A stretch of DNA of 64,000 nucleotides from Dinoroseobacter sp. (GTDB lineage: Bacteria > Pseudomonadota > Alphaproteobacteria > Rhodobacterales > Rhodobacteraceae), in the NCBI GenBank assembly GCA_030066795.1, contig JASJAW010000004.1:45878-109877 (forward strand). Reading direction: 5' to 3'. Each line of letters starts with the position of its first letter. Within the stretch, counting starts at the first letter, position 1. The notes beneath the pieces are model-generated. The model saw only the letters and a list, made by a program, of their open reading frames with translations. It made no database searches and was not told the origin of the DNA. A program made the translations under genes and the position numbers. Shown piece after piece: positions 62,801 to 64,000 of the stretch.

Positions 62801-64000
62801 AACCCGCCGTCCGGATCGCTAATGTTGAAATCCGATAATAGACGTAGCGTTCCGCCTTCGAGAACGACAGGCGAGCTGAAGTTCGTGGCCGAGTTGAAGT
62901 CGAAAGTAAGCGTTCCTAAGCCCGATTTGCCAACAACTTCGAATCCGGACACCCCAGTTACCGGCGACAGGGAATCTGCTAGGCTCGTGAATGTAAGCGA
63001 ACTCTGAGGATCAACAGCATAGATGATAGAGTCGTTGCCCGCTCCGCCTTCGATACTTGTTTCGCTTCCTGCTGCGTCTCCAGTTCTCCAAACCAGGGTA
63101 TCATCACCGCTGTTAAGATTGACCGACCCATCAATTGTGCCAGAGTTGTCAAAGAAATCATCGCCTGCTGCCAAATTCACATCGCCCTCAACAACGCCTG
63201 TATTGATGAACTCGATAGATCGAGTGCTCGCGGCATTCGTGATAGTAAAGGACCCTGCCAGTGTACCCGTATTGTCGAAATCCATTCCGGTTTCGAATGC
63301 TAAGTTTCCTGAAATCGCACCAGTGTTAGAGAAGGAATTGAAACCGTCTCCGCTGATATCCCCTACGATCTTCCCGGTGTTCAGGTGTTCTCGAAAGAAG
63401 CGGCCACCGAAACTTAGAATGTTGAGGTTACCAGTGATGGTCCCGGAGTTTTCCAAAGAAACCAACTCCGCGCTACCGGAAAACTGGCCGGCGTTCTCCA
63501 ATTCGACAGCATTTTCTTCACCTGATACTGTCGTGATATTTCCGATAAAGGTGGCTCCCTCAGCATTGAAGACCTCAAGATCTCTTCTTTCATCTCCAAA
63601 AGTGAGGTTACCTTCATAAGATCCGCTATTTCGGAACTCGAAGTCGTCCCCCTTAGAAGCGGATTTCGAGAAGTCGATGTCGCCTGTCATTGTACCGGCA
63701 TTGAAAATGGAGGCAGCGGCCATCCCATCGATGTCGATCACTTTGTTCGCAGTGATCGAACCACCGACTTCATTCCTTATGAAAGCCGTTCGGTAGACAT
63801 TCGTCGCGAAGCAGGTACCGAAGAAACAAGCGAGCTTGGTCGCTTCTTCGATGTCGAGATCGAATGCTGTGCCATCTGCGCTAACCCTCGCCCCATCTTG
63901 ATTGATGAATCTTAGAAGAAACACCTCGTCATTTGCGTATTCAGCGACTTCGCTGTTTTCATCTTCGCCATTGAACGAGAAGGAAATTGCATCGCCGAGA
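56812..64000 (-). CDS. Giant autotransporter, N-terminus beyond window
   Basis: The frame is open from the stop at 56812 to the right edge: over 2,390 residues without a start, so the signal peptide lies outside. A V at 63924 is a GTG codon in mid-frame, not the start. The passenger is a long beta-helix of NSGTI/NAGTINGDI-type rungs, with four larger modules each containing a G-x-V-x-L-x-x-GDD block (near 63100, 61770, 60480 and 58720) separated by 1.3-1.8 kb. The last 280 residues form a typical autotransporter barrel (LGYERELDWFDQSEARIGLVLG to LNLRYEW); it ends in Trp rather than Phe. Two short Cys pairs occur. Probably an adhesin or biofilm protein. Confidence 0.9.
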   Translation of the reverse strand, partial: LGDAISFSFNGEDENSEVAEYANDEVFLLRFINQDGARVSADGTAFDLDIEEATKLACFFGTCFATNVYRTAFIRNEVGGSITANKVIDIDGMAAASIFNAGTMTGDIDFSKSASKGDDFEFRNSGSYEGNLTFGDERRDLEVFNAEGATFIGNITTVSGEENAVELENAGQFSGSAELVSLENSGTITGNLNILSFGGRFFREHLNTGKIVGDISGDGFNSFSNTGAISGNLAFETGMDFDNTGTLAGSFTITNAASTRSIEFINTGVVEGDVNLAAGDDFFDNSGTIDGSVNLNSGDDTLVWRTGDAAGSETSIEGGAGNDSIIYAVDPQSSLTFTSLADSLSPVTGVSGFEVVGKSGLGTLTFDFNSATNFSSPVVLEGGTLRLLSDFNISDPDGGFIAREDAAIVVNGGTLRLSGDLIDSSSELRRFENLSGGVVEFADPDASRVNVESIPFSVSSDFGVTNAGTINGAVVSRLVTNTGTIEYATDSGSGFSSAVDIELSEPDDTGDLGVINSGTIRAAGTAPQTDAVRYSANSVRDYSGAARLQNEGLIESLTTEGSGAFLENNLMQIENFDDGIIRGERHGIEFRKDSFTSNLFGNDPGTLTILNRDTARIESDRDAIGLFVSGVTFGELDVTQLEIDNKAGATIAGDTDSNDVGYAIQSESNISVFLNNAGTINGDIMMNSTTQQIDQLSLLPYAVEIANTGTIIGNIDTGSSDDLLSNRGSVTGSVDLGDGSDLFVDWVTGNPGTVTSTVSGGSFFDYWAYGVDEGQTFTFTDTSDFDPAGVAGNSFEGIGTFGGGTAVIALAGDPNLSALLRFSADTTRITEDLTIDTGFSLVGEVVGEDITFRNEANIDLGGDIAFSSNGQEFINTAGATVNLQNGAVIQFNRADQQTLLNDGSIVGGITGRFVSRELGPLTVINTGSISTTRDNFPETLDMEQGIDLTNSGTISADSGTFSGATAIVIEQIASTVDNSGTIEGIGTDSVAIDIDEAPIEITNRSGGVIRGVDTAITFDGVDSFGQTPIDVTIDNQSGATITSEGEAIRSLVPGATSFFDQRFRVSISNAQGATIEGDSNSSGDEAAIRITMPERVTLQNSGLISGDVLLEQRRLDSFPTDEVSGVAFVTNTGTIDGDLVTGDNPNVLGQSGFYDLVQNRGIITGDVSLGAGDDFFVWWQTEANGTTNGSIAGILDAGTGEDSILVGVDSNQTVTITELESLTAPTGAPTGFETAGFFGDGTLILDFDGPGTATLNRFEGFGRGTVDIRSDVKMVDDLEMEGDEFNPVLVRTGEGGSIINRATLTLSSADRTSGIQSAADIGLAHEGLFLNDTGGVVQTELVVTDFCTSCPGVDYTAGSLNFGDRGDQTVENRGTINTYIDFTFSAEDFFNRTTTTGDRLINSGTIVWDPDALILSAEAEGVFADSLSAQDRLVEFNDIGSVLNSGSIINRDTSPGVDGTIYFSRSMSPELGFENTSTGLVEAAQGVALLIGGSGQPFRGRDTPSINPTKIRNAGVVRSLDGSAILIEGGDGVDFANSAGGLIEASGPDQYTDEDEAAALWIDDQDGVASERTDIEIQNLGTMVGPLGIYFDEVNEDIVIRNAGRIEGRAAGGADTTNGAAISMFDFDGPGSGANGYLVCSDGSFDSTDGHCYTRITNEAGGQIFADGTAIDYDAEFDRNNFELTIINEAGATITGDQNADEIGLALRVRRDATSSSGVTNVSLTNAGTINGDISLFTGDDTISNSGSINGNLDLSTGDDRIEVFNGAFVRGSLDAGENTGDADLLQVWRDLGGRIGSEARNTGVISDNDLDVVAGTFETIELNAGLGSSALAVEGILDADLIRLQNGELNLNDAIESSGMWQPETWDQIGGGVLRVDAGGVLTGDGLVDNSLTEVLGTLRPGNSIGTISSTGVFEFGNTSNYEIEYRVPDDLSNLSSDGALVGRNVAYDIARFSDCADSGSNCATGLAEQDADLVIATGEIGIASGAAFSPVIDVASGDTAADFETALASSPVGEIRYLVSRSEAGSTERLSGVGLGDIAFSYVNDAGAPVGPGGTWNNLLMVIGGTGPSGYSEPPAATIGTIMRPESVRPDGESGCLPGQVLLFDGRDGDYEACVWVDFVGTRGESFELAEGLDETLEEIQIDLGYERELDWFDQSEARIGLVLGYRDTELRLSDRSGLDDRTTRFGAYLDVRSGKSDFTFSAIYGYHDISQSRQDSQGEQLSGSYNATSLSIQASFTQWSYVDPCWDVGATGSLSWSRVSRDGFTETGGSASGLERFGYDSATGNGLWGRAGLRAKFRGAANGTPTDFNALIGYETLISGGDLDLTGGFINDPTGSRLGVSAYNRFEESAYLAEFDLTTHLSDDVTLRAGLGGRFASAGQDYSASLNLRYEW

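Noticed and set aside
57444..63619. Plus-strand open frames opposite the autotransporter (for example 58235-58909, 61355-61696, 62444-63007)
   Set aside because: Ser/Pro-rich mirror translations of the repetitive passenger; no start signals.
1..64000. tRNA or rRNA genes
   Set aside because: No cloverleaf-like segment or conserved rRNA sequence was noticed, including next to the integrase remnant; a dedicated tRNA scan would be decisive.

Overview
The window looks like a chromosomal segment of a Roseobacter-group alphaproteobacterium (Rhodobacteraceae). This rests on overall G+C-rich coding, TRAP and glycerol-type ABC uptake operons, a LacI-controlled sugar operon, GcvA-type LysR/LysE pairs, an ECF sigma/anti-sigma/YceI cluster and RTX-Hint secretion substrates. 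No rRNA, tRNA or CRISPR array was recognised. Function calls come from recognising families in the translations; no database search was possible.

Layout. 1-2690: tail of a surface-polysaccharide locus (unknown sugar-type gene running off the left edge, glucose-1-phosphate cytidylyltransferase with a decayed epimerase behind it, RfbC-type epimerase). 3038-7492: six tightly overlapping minus-strand genes that look like an unusual metal-uptake operon: a membrane-anchored protein, a LolD-like ATPase, an FtsX-like permease with histidine pairs, NikK-like and NikL-like periplasmic proteins, and a ZnuA-like binding protein lacking two of its usual histidines. 7851-10146: DUF2950/DUF3300 pair. 10468-13291: three-gene TRAP transporter. 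13932-27193: eleven-gene plus-strand sugar operon (solute-binding protein, two permeases, a 62-residue membrane protein, two ATPases, dihydroxyacetone-kinase-type kinase, LacI repressor, TIM-barrel isomerase, Gfo/Idh/MocA oxidoreductase, xylulokinase, xylose isomerase) preceded by two near-perfect LacI-type operators. 27395-28234: DUF2189 membrane protein.

28235-40266 is a decayed accessory region: an A+T-rich PP-loop protein, a frameshifted hydrolase, a RecQ-type helicase cut off just after Walker A, three paralogous Cas2/SinR-like small proteins, a LysR gene with an in-frame stop, and the last codons of a tyrosine recombinase. Intact genes lie between these, notably a MarR-controlled cytochrome c / cytochrome b561 / ABM operon whose operators (ATAGC-NN-GCTAT) occur four times.

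40267-56182 holds small regulator-plus-target units: ECF sigma/anti-sigma with YceI, HxlR with an ABM-fold enzyme, LysR with an aldo/keto reductase, TetR with an ABA4-like membrane operon, and a cysteine-rich MarR with a secreted protein and two perfect palindromic operators. Between them are secreted or outer-membrane proteins, including an RTX protein with a Hint domain. 56315-64000 is an OmpA-like lipoprotein following a giant autotransporter whose N-terminus lies beyond the right edge.
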